DNA of 64,000 nucleotides from assembly GCA_947034885.2 (NCBI GenBank), contig OX344752.2:13268001-13332000 (forward strand), read 5' to 3'. A program made the translations under genes and the position numbers. Source of the stretch: Thuidium tamariscinum (lineage: Eukaryota > Streptophyta > Bryopsida > Hypnales > Thuidiaceae). Positions 1-10,969 of this stretch are shown one piece after another. Under the pieces are notes generated by a model that did no database searches, was not told the origin of the DNA, and saw nothing but the letters and a program-made list of their open reading frames with translations. The first letter of the stretch is position 1. Every line of letters begins with the position of its first letter.

Positions 1-185
1 AGTAGAACCTCTCTAACTTGGCGCTCTCTAATCCAATAAACCTCTATAATTCAATGTATCAAATTAATCTGAGATTTGGCCAAATTACAAAGGACGTGAA
101 TAAATTTGACCCTCTCTTAGTTTATTTGTAACTCAATGCGTTGGATTGGTCTTGGATCAAAGATGTTAGAGAGGTTCTATTGTAG
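1..185. mobile_element. MITE with TAGAACCTCTCTAAC ends, left tip at the window edge
   Basis: The first bases read TAGAACCTCTCTAAC and the reverse complement GTTAGAGAGGTTCTA occurs near position 165-180, followed by TTGTAG. The roughly 180 bp between these ends is AT-rich and has no open frame. This is the structure of a short non-autonomous inverted-repeat element. The left end may be cut by the window edge, so no target duplication can be read. Confidence 0.6.
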
Positions 186-492
186 TTGGATAGCCAATTC
201 TTAATTTGAAAAATTTAATGGACACCTAACCACTTATGACAACTTTATGCTTAGGACCAGATTGAAGGCTAGCCAAAAGTCTCTAAGTTTGAACCAATAG
301 GATCATTCAATTTTCCCTAATCCAGCCCAAGGGTTTTATACTTAGGATTGTCTGGAACTACAATTCATCCTATGTGTCACCTTATGTAGCAGGGTATTGG
401 CGCTAAACCTTCCAGCTTCAAAGGAGGAATTAGGGCAAGGTTTTGGATGGTCAAAACTACCATTTAGGGCCCGATTGAGCTCCTCCGTTGGA
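186..492. other. Intergenic, nothing recognised
   Basis: AT-rich sequence between two inverted-repeat elements. No open frame of note, no repeat and no RNA gene seen. Confidence 0.5.
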
Positions 493-1290
493 TTATACAA
501 TGGGGTACCAATCAAAATGGCGTTTTTGAATTTGCACTAAACAAAATTTTAGCATGTTCTAAGATTTTGAATATTTCTTTTAGTAGGTCTTTTGAACTTG
601 AAATTTAGCACACATATTATCAACATAAAGATGATCTCATGACTAAATTTTATTGTAAATAGATAATTTTTTAGCCCTTGGGAAGGTGTCAAAGTTGGCC
701 ATAGTGAAAATTTTCTTAAAGCTATATATGATGGGAGATTTTATATATCTTTTTTTGAATAAGTCTTTTGAATTTGAAATTTGGAACACATGTTATCAAT
801 ATAGAGATGATATTTCTTTTTAAATTTATAGGAAAAACCAATTTTGTAACCCTTGGGAGGGTGTCAAAGTTGGCAATTGTGAAAATTTTCTGAAAACTAT
901 GCATGTTTGTAGATTTTGAATATCTTTTTTTTGTATTAGTCTATTGACCTTGAAATTTTCCACACATATTAAAAACATAGAGTTTATTTCACGATAAAAA
1001 TTTAATGGCAGAAATTCAATAATTGGGAAGGTGTCAAAGTTGAAAGTAGTGAGATTTTTTTCACAACTATATATATTGGTAGATTTTGAATATCCTGTTT
1101 TGTGTGAGTCTTTTGGCTTTGAAATTTAGCACAATTGTTATAAACTTAGAGATAATCTTGTAAAAAAACATCTATGAAAATACCAATTTTTGAGCTCTTA
1201 AAAGGCTATTAAAGTTGGTACTTGGTAGCCTTGAAATTTCGTTCATTGCAAATTCAAAAATGTCATTTTGATTGGTACCCCACTGTACAT
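493..1290. mobile_element. Inverted-repeat element filled with ~173-bp tandem repeats
   Basis: The left end contains TGGGGTACCAATCAAAATG (from about 501) and the right end contains its near-perfect reverse complement (about 1261-1284). The inverted match extends to about 40 bp, running into a TTTTTGAATTTGCA block. Between the ends lie about four copies of a unit starting AGATTTT at 562, 735, 911 and 1081, spacing 170-176 bp. Each unit carries a conserved block like GGGAAGGTGTCAAAGTTGG. No coding frame is maintained across the units. Probably a non-autonomous DNA transposon with an internal minisatellite; the superfamily is not clear and no convincing target duplication was found. Confidence 0.7.
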
Positions 1291-2498
1291 ATCCTGACCA
1301 CCAGTTTTTAGAAATTAATATTTATTTATTTTCTCAAATTCTCTTTCATTAGGGGTAGTTACATCTTCTTTACTACGCACAACTTCTCTAAAGAATTACC
1401 TACTTTTGAAGGAAAGCAAAAGCCAATGGACTACAAATTTAGGTGAAGAAAGCATAACACCCTTTTTTGAGTGAAAGAATGTAGAAAATGAAATGTTAGA
1501 GAATCAATGAAGCATGTTGATTGTGCAGGATTCTTGGAGCCAATCACTGTCACAAGCCAAGCTTGTGTCATTGCAAGTGTTTGCAAAGCCGAAGAAAAAG
1601 GAGTCTACAATAGTAAAACAACAGTGAAAACATTCACTTGTGAACAATTCTTCATGGATTGCTCAATATACACTTCCGGAGCAAAAGAACAAACATTGTG
1701 AAGAGTTCATAGAAGAAGAATATTTTACCAACGAGGGCCAATCTTAAGCCAATCCAAAACTACCACCTCATCATTCTTTAAAGAAGATTTGGGAAGTGAA
1801 GAAGGTGTGACTATCCTTCTTGTGCTTCTTGATTGTCTTTGTCAAACTGGCTTTGTCTGTGCATTCAATACTGGGTTCATTTGCATTTAGTAAACAAGTT
1901 CATTTTCCTTTGTGCCTTATGTTCACATGATGGTGATCAATAAATAATTTAAACATTAATATTAATAAGTTAATGATTTAAACAATTTATCAAAACACTA
2001 AATTAGTTAAAAATAGTTAAATGAAAAAGTTTTTTTAAACTATTTGAAATCGATTTAATTGCCTATTTGCTAAAATTTAGTATTAGTGGATAGTTCATAA
2101 TTCTCTATTTTATTGTTGAATTTTGAAAGGAAGTTTCTACATACCAAAGAACGTCACACTTGAATACTACATTATATTTCTATGCTTAGGCAAAATAAGG
2201 TAGTCTACTCTTCAAACAACCATTTAAGATCTTATTTCTTTTTAAAGAAGTTGAACTCCTTCAAACCATTTCTAGAAAATCATGGGAAGAATAAAATTGA
2301 ATTTTACATTTAACCCAAGTTTCATTTTTTGGAAATCAATTGAGGAAATCAATTTTAAAAATTAGTAGCACATCATTTTAATTTTGGTAGAATCCACCAT
2401 CTTTCTTTCAAAAATTCAAAAACAAAGTCATTTGAATGTGTAGGTGTTTGCATAGCAACAACATAGAATTGAAAACAAACTTTACAATACTAATGATA
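1291..2498. other. Intergenic, AT-rich
   Basis: No gene can be supported. A 64-codon open frame at 1507-1701 (+) contains several Cys but has no recognisable domain, no splice context and no homologue that I know; I do not call it a gene. Confidence 0.5.
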
Positions 2499-2502
2499 TT
2501 AA

Positions 2503-3135
2503 CCCCTAAATGTCCAAGGGCTTTTTTGAGTTTCTAAAGATTTGCTCTAAATTGAACAAAAAGACAACATTTTGATATGCTTTATCAACTTTTTTTTGAA
2601 ATACAACAATATAAAACCAAACTAGACATGTTAGAAATCACTTAGGAAAAGAAAACATAACAATATCACTTATGGATTGAAAGATAATGATGTTTGATTA
2701 CAAGGGTGTTAAAATTGGGAAAATCATTTCAAGTCTTTCAATCTTTTTTTCACATGCCAAATCTAAAAAGTTGGTCACCAAAAAAAACATGAAGTTGAAG
2801 GGAATATCATGCATAATCCTAATCAATTTGGTGTTTTTCAAAATCTATTCTACAACTTTTTTAAATGAATTTCTAATGTGGATTTTTCTCCAAAATCCAA
2901 TGTATTTGATGCTCATTTTCAAGAGCCCTCAACACTACAGAAAACCTATGTTGCAATGGACACCCTTGCACAAAATTTTGAATAGAAAAATCATAACCAA
3001 TTATTTTCAAAATCAGATTTTTGATGCAAAAACTAGACTTCAAGGAAAAATTTCTAAAAATATAAACTTGATTAGGTTTTATTTAACTTTAAAGTTTTGC
3101 AAAGACCAAATTTTGGTGCCTTGGGCATTTAGAAG
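2503..3135. mobile_element. piggyBac-type MITE, copy 1 (TTAA-flanked)
   Basis: The element is flanked on both sides by TTAA (2499-2502 and 3136-3139). The left tip is CCCCTAAATGTCCAAGG and the right tip, read inward, is CTTCTAAATGCCCAAGG, so the inverted ends match over about 17 bp with few changes. TTAA target sites and CCC-initial tips are hallmarks of the piggyBac superfamily. Its subterminal sequence (a stretch containing TTTGCTCTAAATTGAACAAA) recurs in opposite orientation at about 20695-20730, so it is the inverted relative of the 20115-20759 element. The 150-codon open frame at 2687-3139 lies entirely inside it and is not a gene. Confidence 0.8.
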
Positions 3136-3139
3136 TTAA

Positions 3140-3417
3140 AGTATGTGGCCTTCAAGTAGTCACCCAAGTAGTCACCATCTTGCACAAGGAGGAGAATAGT
3201 GAATGTGTCCTTGACTAAAGAAATAACCAAATATAACCAAATATCAATATTAAAAAATATATATAGTAAGATATGGAATCCTCTTTAAATATTATTTTGA
3301 AAAGCTAAAAGAAGTATGAAATTTAGAAAGGAAAAGGAATAGGTCCCAAAAAACATAGAAAAATTCACTTTCCATTTTTGAAATGGAAAAAATAGGAATT
3401 TAAAGAAAAAATACAGA

Positions 3418-3463
<46 letters not shown>

Positions 3464-4596
3464 AAATAAAATAAGTAGGAACTAGGAAGGAAAAACAAAC
3501 AAAACAATTTTTTTGTTTTTTTTCCTAGAAAAAAGGGATGAGAAACTAAGGTAAACATGCACATTTTTTAATTTTTTAATTTTTTAATTGAATATTGAGC
3601 ATTGAAAAAATTCAAGAGCACATGAATTAGAAATTGGGCCTAAGAATCTAGCCTAAGGGTTGTACATAAAACCTTCATCACCTAAGGGGAAGAAAAGTGT
3701 CCTCACATAGTCTCATTGTTTGATTCAAAGAGTTGTAAGTTTTGCATCCAATGCCCAAATTCAATAAAACTTGTTGGAGAAGTTGCACATACTAGTCTAG
3801 TTTGTGGTAAAAAATTTAGATCAATCCAAGATGTACAGATGCTTTGGAAAGCCATTTGAAGTTCATAGGTTCAATTTGTATTTACCAAACTACAACTTAT
3901 GGCTACAACTTCAGAGACTTGTATCTTCTTCATCCAATGTTTGTTTTCAATAAGCTTCGTTGAGTTATGTTCTTGTCTAGTAGTCTAGTTATTGTGTTCA
4001 AATTTTCTTAGCAATCCAAGTTGTTTTGAATGTTTAGAAGCAATTCAAAGTTCAAAAAGTTAACTAGAAATTTTTGGATGATAGTCAACTTTAGGAATTT
4101 GTTTCTTCTTTATATAATGTCCGTTTATAATAAATAAGTAAATTTTAAATTGCACATTTTAGTCTAGTTTGTATGGCTAAAATTTCATATCAATCCAAGA
4201 AGTTATAAGTGATTGAGAAGCATTTTAGTAGGAAGTTTAATCATAGATGTGTTTTTTGCATCCTTTTAAAAAAAATTGGACATTTAAAAGTCATTTTGCA
4301 AACACAATGAATCAATTGAGGGACATTTTTATCACCAATGTGTTTGTATGTTGATTTCAAATCACTTTTTAGTGTAAAGTTTTTTCATTTGAATAGGCTT
4401 AGAAATCAAATTTCACCTCCAAATGTGTTTTTAGAAAATTTTCAACATCCTTTTCCAATACTAAGAAATTAACAACATACATGCTACAAAATTGTGTAGT
4501 TGAGATTTTTGTACTTTATCTTAGTGACATTTAGACTTATAAGGCTTGAAAAGTAAGGATGCCTTTAGACAAGTTTTGGTCTTAGGCAATGAAGAG
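3140..4596. other. Intergenic, AT-rich, with a TA microsatellite
   Basis: Holds a pure (TA)n run of about 20 units at 3420-3461. The remainder is AT-rich with no supportable gene. A diffuse self-similarity built around phrases like 'tctagtttgt' recurs between 3780 and 4180, suggesting an old degraded repeat. Confidence 0.55.
3420..3461. repeat. (TA)n microsatellite
   Basis: Uninterrupted alternating TA for about 41 bases. Confidence 0.95.
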
Positions 4597-5898
4597 TTAA
4601 CCCCAAAATGACCCTGGAATATCCTTAACTTTTGTCATGTGTCAAACGTGCAATTTTTGGGCAATTTTCATAATTATTTGGGGAATTGGAGAGAAAATGT
4701 GACCGTACTAATCGGTAGATCAATATGCCTGGATCACCTGAAAATTTTTGTGGCTCTAAATTCTTGGGTGCCTTATAGTGGATTTACACAGTTCTCCCTG
4801 GCCGTAAGTGAAAAAAGAGGGACTTTCAGAACTTTGAGAGTCTTCATTGGATACTACAAGACCAATTTGTATCCGATCAAGGTTTTTTCTTTTTCAATAC
4901 AATGCTTGTTAGATGTATAACACTTCGATCCAACAAAAGTAGCCACAGTGACTACATGTGTCGATGACAAAAGTGTCAAAGTTGGTGGTCTTCAACAAGG
5001 CCACCACTGAGTAAAAAGGTTCATTTTTCCTGAGAAAAAAATAGCTATTGACAATGAATGATCTGAACGGTGGGAATAACATAGGCAGATCCACCAATGC
5101 TCAAAAAAAATTTGGCCGAAATCGGATGGTCTATTTGTCCACAAAGTCATTCTTTCGAGACATGTGTAGGACACCCGGAGAACAGAAGGGTGGTAGACGG
5201 CAAGAACCATGCATGGCAGGTGAAAAAACTGTGAACAACATGATCTGGCATTCCTAGCAAATGAAGTGGTGTAGAAATACAGAAACACAAAGGTGGAATG
5301 ACTAACCGCTCCTCCATTCAGTTTCAAGACATGACTAGAGGACCTACACGGTACTTGCGTCCATTGCCAAAATACAGCAATTACCACACACTCACCATCG
5401 ATCTAGTTACACGACTCTAACAATAGAACTCTTTTACACAATTACAACAACCCAATAAAGTAATTTTCAAAAATTGTCGCAACATTCTAAAGTCTGTAAA
5501 CGGTGGTATTGCCAAAACTACCGAGTATGCAGAACATCGTTGCCTACTCTATATCTAGCCTAGATGTATCCTACAATGCATCCAAACATAACTGAAAACA
5601 TAAAATTGCTACCTTGTGAGGAGTACCCTACACTGTAAACCTCATTTAAAACTACAAAAAAAAATAGGGATACAGGAGCGGTTGGAATTGAAAGCTTCAA
5701 TGAATTGCCGAATCCGGGAAGGCACCTGCAACATATTTCACCTCAAGCTACATCAAAGATTAGCCAAGCGAGGTATTCCACTGTCCGGACGCTGAAATCA
5801 CCATCCAGATGACTTGCATGGTCATCTCCTAAGCAAAATGGCACAAGTACATTTGCCATACCTCCTTTGACCTCCTGCATGGAACTTGCAAGACAATT

Positions 5899-7360
5899 TC
5901 ACTTGAATACTTTGGCTATAAACTTAGGATTTGTGTGCACCTTGAAGTAATACAATCCTTCACACATATAAACTCTTCCGCAGCCAGGACAATATCTAAT
6001 TTGTTTCCACCCGCAAATGACGCATTTAGCACGGAGCTTGGAATGCCTCGCTGGAAAATGGAGTTCATTGTCACTCCGATTCAATGAAGCACTGGTGCGC
6101 CCAAGCCGTGCTTGGGGATCGCACCACCAATTTGCAATGTTGTAGTGAAACTCAACTCGACTCATTACCCTCTTCTGCCCCAAACTAATTGCGTGAGATT
6201 TGTTAAGGATGTAGGCGTTGCCCAAACTGATATCCAAAACAAAAAGGAACAAACAATGCTACCACTTGTGGGATCTCAATTGGTCCGTGTACTCCATTCT
6301 ACATTGATCAACTAAATCAATTCCCCTCATCATTTCTTGGTACTCTAAGAGAATTGGAGACGTGTGGAACTCCTTTTGGCCATCATTTTTGGTCCACCTC
6401 GAACATAACGTCCCCTGTACCATCGGGTCCACCGAGGTACTAAGGAGATGCACAAGTATATGATCAAACCAGACTACTGCACACATGCGTCTCGACCGAT
6501 GCATCTCTACTATGAGACCACCTCACTCCCCATCTACTCTAGAATATGCGGCCAAATTGGGAGGAAGCCCAGTTCTATTGGACAAACTGTGCCGGTTGCT
6601 AAAAATCCATCTTTCAACAAGTTGTCAAAGAAGTGCAGTGATGTAAAAAAGTGATCAGTGACCACCACACACCTTTATCCTTTCAAACCAGACACCAAGC
6701 GCACAACCACTTTCCTACCTAAATCTTTCTTAGTTTTTTTTACCCTTCTGTCCAGTGTAGACCTCAAGATCGTACACATAACGTGATTTACTGTTAGCGC
6801 AACACCAAATTTTAATCCCGTACTTCACGGGTTTTACAAGCATATACTGCTTTATAGCGCACCTTCTTCCATGATGGAGAATCATAATCTCGTCAACACA
6901 AATATGCCTCTCACAATTATACAACTCTTTGCAAGTATACACAAAATATTCCAACAGCCACCGTACCTTTCCTATTTTATCATAAGCCACATCTGCTTTG
7001 TCTACAATTAAACTGACATTATCAACTAAATAAATGTTGCGACAAATGCCTCGAACCTAGCTCTTCGCATGACAGCCTTCATAAGAAGACAACCAAAAAA
7101 TTGCCTACGGTCCCAATACAAGCAAATATTGGATAGCTTTTTGAATCCCATGTAGATATACATTCCTAACCAATATTGAAGCTCTGCAGGGGATACATCG
7201 GTCCAGTTCACACCACCATTCATTTTCCTAGGATTCCTATACCTAACCTACCTTGCATAGCGATTAGTTTGGTCACAGATACAAATAAGAGTCTCGGTGG
7301 GCCAATAGGGCTCAAAAATTGGTACGTAGGCATTGGGCGACCATGGAGCCATGTATAAAG
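5899..7360 (-). pseudogene. piggyBac transposase (DDE_Tnp_1_7) core, broken
   Basis: Conserved blocks appear in the correct order on the minus strand. First comes the N-terminal core near 7200-7310 (CDQTNRYA, then WTDVSPAELQYWLGMYIYMG). Next is the first catalytic Asp in CVDEIMILHHGRR (codon about 6893), followed by KPVKYGIKIW and YVYDLEVYTGQ. The second Asp is in VTDHFFTS (about 6654) and the third in GIDLVDQC (about 6317). The C-terminal Cys-rich tail (CVICGW, CPGCGRVYMC, YYFKVHT) ends at 5899. These are the expected piggyBac landmarks, and all three acidic residues survive. The gene is dead as read: there are frame changes between 7360 and 6500, a TAG inside the NRYA region and a TAG where SHKW continues into HCLFLF (near 6255). 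It lies inside paired TTAA-flanked ends, so it is the element's own transposase. Confidence 0.9.
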
Positions 7361-8598
7361 TTGACTTTGGCTGCTCCAGTAACGACGTGTTCAAATTCTT
7401 GAACAACCTCCCTCAATAACATGTTGTTGGACCCAACACCGGGACTCAATCCCAAAGTAGGGCAGGACATCCAAACCTAAGTCACAATTGCGGTTTGACT
7501 TGGAAAGATGTCGTCTATACGAATGTGCACATACTCTCCGCCCTGACCACAAGAGTCATACCAGTTTTGGCTATCTCAAGGGCATAGTGAATTGTCTTTG
7601 CTCCCAACAACTGTCACAAGGCGCTTGCCTTCTCAAATGGCTCATCGGCGCTCCGCACTATAACAGCTTAAGCCAGGCATCTCTTTGCAATCCATGAGTA
7701 AGTCAGTAGCCTCTTCCATGTCTATGCCATCAACCCATTCACCATGTACTCCTATAACTAAATCGCCTAAAAGTAATCTCTCCATAGTATGGCGCTCATC
7801 TTGTATGCGGAAAAGCGAAGCCTTGGAAATGCTGGGTCTCAAGTAGTAAGGTGAATGTGGCATGTTTACAAGAATAGCCAGCAGAAACCAATCTGTTGGA
7901 GTCTTGTCCTCTTGCAAAATTGTGACTTCATTGTCAATGTTTCTTCCTTTCTACTTCCCATTACCTTTCCTCCCTTGACGAGCAGGCACAATCTCTAGAT
8001 TTTGAATGGCACTAGCGTCTCCTTCTATATTTTTATCCCTTCCCCTGCTACGCCCTCATTTGGTTCCCGCTCTACCATGCTCTTCGTTTCTACAAAGGAG
8101 GGTCAGAGCTTCTGTCCCTTGTACTACGCTCGCTTATTTGAATCTTGCTACTACCGCATTCTTCACCTTTCGTATTGTCCCCTCTTCTCTTGTCGAAGAG
8201 ATAGTCTTCTGCACGTTTTCTACAGAATTCCCTTCTGCGGCGTTGATGGTGCTTGCATTCAACGGTCCTTCCAGTGCTATTGAGGGCCCCTCAATGTGTA
8301 AAGCCTCCACTGGTCTTGGGGGCCAAGGGATAGGGAAGAGCTCCAGCCTTCTTCAATTTTTGGAAGTACATATCACAGGTGATACTACACTCCCTAGACT
8401 TGTTGATGTTGCACCCATAAGGGATTGAAGTTGGCAATTTAGCCCCTCTGACGGTACATTGTGGTTGGAAGTAGGTTGTGTCTTGAGTGGTTCTTGTTCT
8501 CGGCGCTTCACACGCCTCTTGCAAAATGGTGACCGCATGAGGAGCCGGTTCTGCACTGCAAGGTGCGCAACTTCCTTCACTACCAACTGGGTGTTCAT
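7361..8598 (-). pseudogene. Probable N-terminal part of the piggyBac-encoded protein, degraded
   Basis: Minus-strand open segments at 8598-8291 and 7917-7642 sit directly upstream of the transposase core, followed by short segments in shifting frames (for example NNMLLREVVQEFEHV near 7400). The 7917-7642 piece includes LLLGDLVIGVHGEWVDGIDM. No known domain is recognisable, as is usual for the variable, acidic N-terminal third of piggyBac transposases. The frame entering at 8598 matches the frame leaving at 9333 once the intervening MITE is ignored, showing that this stretch was one continuous frame. Whether it belongs to the transposase or to a second protein is not settled. Confidence 0.5.
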
Positions 8599-9332
8599 GG
8601 GCAATTGCAAGAAACACTTGTCCTATTTTTCGTCACACCTCATGTACTGATTTGTTTTTTGGTCATAACTTCTATGTTTTGGCTCCAAATGACTTAAGAT
8701 TTATAGGGAAGATATTCATAGGTACCATACAAATTCTCTAATTTTTTTATAATTTTCAAAAATATTTTGATTTCAAAATAGTACTAGTGATTGAATGTCA
8801 CACTTCGCAGTTTAGGGGTTTTTAGTCACTAAGGAGTACCTTTTTTTAATGATTTTGAGATGAAATTTGGATGAGATGGTCTCCTAATAGACTTATAGCT
8901 CTCCACATGAGGGATTTTGAGAAAAGTTATTTTTATGACGTGTGGAAGTCCACAAAGTGAGCTTCCTTCTGGTTGCATTTTGAAACATATAAAGTATTAT
9001 TTTAGTGATTTTTTTGATGAATGACCATCTCCATAAAGTTGTTGCAAATGTCCACTTTTTATTTTTTGTATTTACTTATTTTTACTAATTTTCCTGAATT
9101 AAAACATGAAGGTATGTATTTTCTTGAAATTTGGCGCTTTTTAAGTTCTCCTACTTAGAGAATTTTTCTATCATTTTCCTTTGGTGAAAACCTTCATTTT
9201 AGGGGTGTATACATTATTCGTATTTTTCAAATTTTTTTCAAATTTTTTTTCTAATTTTAAAGTACTCCAAAAAAAATCACGAGTACTGTAGTAAAACACA
9301 ACAAATAGGACAAGTGTTTCTTGCAATCACCC
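8599..9332. mobile_element. 4-bp-TSD MITE family, copy 1 (inside piggyBac)
   Basis: Ends are GGGCAATTGCAAGAAACAC on the left and GTGTTTCTTGCAATCACCC on the right, inverted repeats of at least 19 bp that extend into ACTTGTCCTATTT. It is flanked by TCAT at 8595-8598 and 9333-9336, a 4-bp target duplication. The interior is AT-rich and non-coding. Two further complete copies lie at 41155-41883 and 43032-43747, and one end at about 58537. Because it splits a frame inside the piggyBac element, it inserted after that element arrived. Confidence 0.9.
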
Positions 9333-9336
9333 TCAT

Positions 9337-9995
9337 GTTCTTCGTCTAGCCAGAGGGCTCTAACGATCTTGAAAAGTTCGTCTAGAAAATCTCGCCACTT
9401 GCACCATCCTAGAATGTGCACAACGTTGCTATAAAACAGAATCCTCCAATGCGTTGACTTGAAACACCTATGGCAACACAAGTTTGGAGCTTCGAGGGAG
9501 CGACAATAAATGTTGATCGTTGAAGCAACTAAGGATTCTAAGTCTCTCAGTAGTAGTAGCACCGCTCTCACTGAGTAAACTATGAATGCCTTGTGCTTGG
9601 TGCAATTGAGATTCAAGGAATTCACAAATCTTGTCACTACATAAATGTTCCATTGCAATTGGCAATAGGCAATCGGCAAGAAAGCAGAGGTACATAGAGC
9701 AGTGGGAATACAAGCATTACAAGTAGTGGGATCAAAGAAAAACCCAGACAATGTTGCGGATAACCCCACAAGGAACCTTGATTACCCGCCTACAATTGCA
9801 CTCCTACATGAAATTGTGACTTCTCTACCTTGGACGCCGCATCCTGTCAATTTCCACCATTGCCACTATCGCCGGAATTCTCCCTCCAAAATTCCACTCT
9901 CCAATTGGAATTGTCCTCGCAGGAATCCGAAGCCTCTCCACAGCACCCACAACCAAACGAGTAGCCTAAACCCTAAGCCCTATCATTGTAAGTGA
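9337..9995 (-). pseudogene. Degraded open frames of unknown product in the piggyBac element
   Basis: Two overlapping minus-strand frames are open here. One (from Met 9769) ends with KWRDFLDELFKIVRALWLDEEHE and joins in frame to the segment below 8598 when the MITE is skipped. The other includes MEHLCSDKICEFLESQLHQ (Met codon at about 9655). The sequence just upstream has the Pro/Arg-rich look and 'agggtttagg' motif common at plant gene starts. I recognise no family. It may be the 5' exon(s) of the transposase, a second transposon protein, or a captured host exon. Confidence 0.4.
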
Positions 9996-10385
9996 GTACT
10001 AAATTCTTTGTAAACTCCTTCCGTGCAGGGAAGAAAAGAGTACCCCTGGAATTAGGTTTGCACATGACGGGAAGCACTTTGTCTCAGAGGACAGACTTGC
10101 ATCGTGCAACGGTCTTCCTCCGGGTGGGAGCCTCGTCACCCGGACTTTTGATCCGCACTAGCATTGTGCGTTCTGTGCCGGCCAATGGAGGAGGTGTCTT
10201 TGAGAATGCCTTTACAATTTGAAGCCATGTCACATGATAAATCTAAACACATCCCCTTGATCAGCATTGGAAGCTCTATAATTATGTAATTTACTGCTTG
10301 ACCTAATTCGATACTAATTTTTCGTTATTCAGCTTTCGAAAAACGTCGTGGACACATTCTATCCGCCAGGTCGTTTTGGGGTTAA

Positions 10386-10969
10386 GTAGGGCCACATGAA
10401 AAAATTGGAGCCAAACTAAAGGCATGATTGAAGACACATCCACCTGACCTTCCATCCAACCCTAGGTCTAATATAAAACCAACCTTAGTAATGCACTCAT
10501 CATGGCTCTTAAATCAACCACTGAAGAAATATGAACCATCCATTGAAGAAGTATGAACCAAACCTTATTATGTTATGACATAATCATTAGTCCATTCCCC
10601 AATCATCACATATCCATTTCAGGGACTCCTACAGGGATTCCTACAGAACGGTTTGAAGAAGAGGGTCAGTTAAAGAGCGCACTACTACAATGCCCATTTC
10701 CACAGGCCACTGTACATCTGCTCTCCTCTACACTGCAGCAGTCTGTGGTCAAATCAGGTGCATAAATATCCGTGGATCCTAAACAATCAAATAGATTACC
10801 TTTGTGCTGACTATACCATACAGTAGTTGGTGATTTACACACTTTTGAAGCCATACGCCTCCGAGGGGGAGAGCTATAAATATACAGACGCAGCAACAAG
10901 TTCGGCCACATAAATAGAAACTTGCTTTAGTATGTTAACCCAGCCAGGTCAATACTAGAAGGGAACTTG
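10386..10969 (-). other. 3' flank / probable 3' UTR of the RING gene
   Basis: About 580 bases between the right TTAA of the piggyBac element and the stop codon of the RING gene. No independent gene recognised; the open frames at 10553-10765 (+) and 10666-10911 (-) have no domain. Likely transcribed as 3' UTR in part. Confidence 0.5.

Larger units (their letters stand above)
4601..10381 (-). mobile_element. Decayed full-length piggyBac transposon
   Basis: Flanked by TTAA at 4597-4600 and 10382-10385. The left tip reads CCCCAAAATGACC and the right tip, read inward, CCCCAAAACGACC: inverted ends of about 13 bp beside the canonical piggyBac target site. The interior carries a minus-strand transposase pseudogene (from 5899) and further degraded open frames up to about 10220. 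A separate 734-bp MITE has inserted at 8599-9332; without it and its 4-bp duplication the element is about 5.04 kb. The 4601-5898 part holds only a weak minus-strand open frame at 4992-5387 that I cannot identify. The right-hand 730 bp contain another basic, Pro/Arg/Lys-rich minus-strand frame (about 10222 to 10085) that may be transposon-encoded. Boundaries are well supported by the paired TTAA sites and tips. Confidence 0.85.

Noticed and set aside
9257-9769. 170-codon minus-strand open frame taken as a free-standing gene
   Set aside because: Its 3' end runs into the MITE at 9332; the true continuation is across the insertion, within the piggyBac element.
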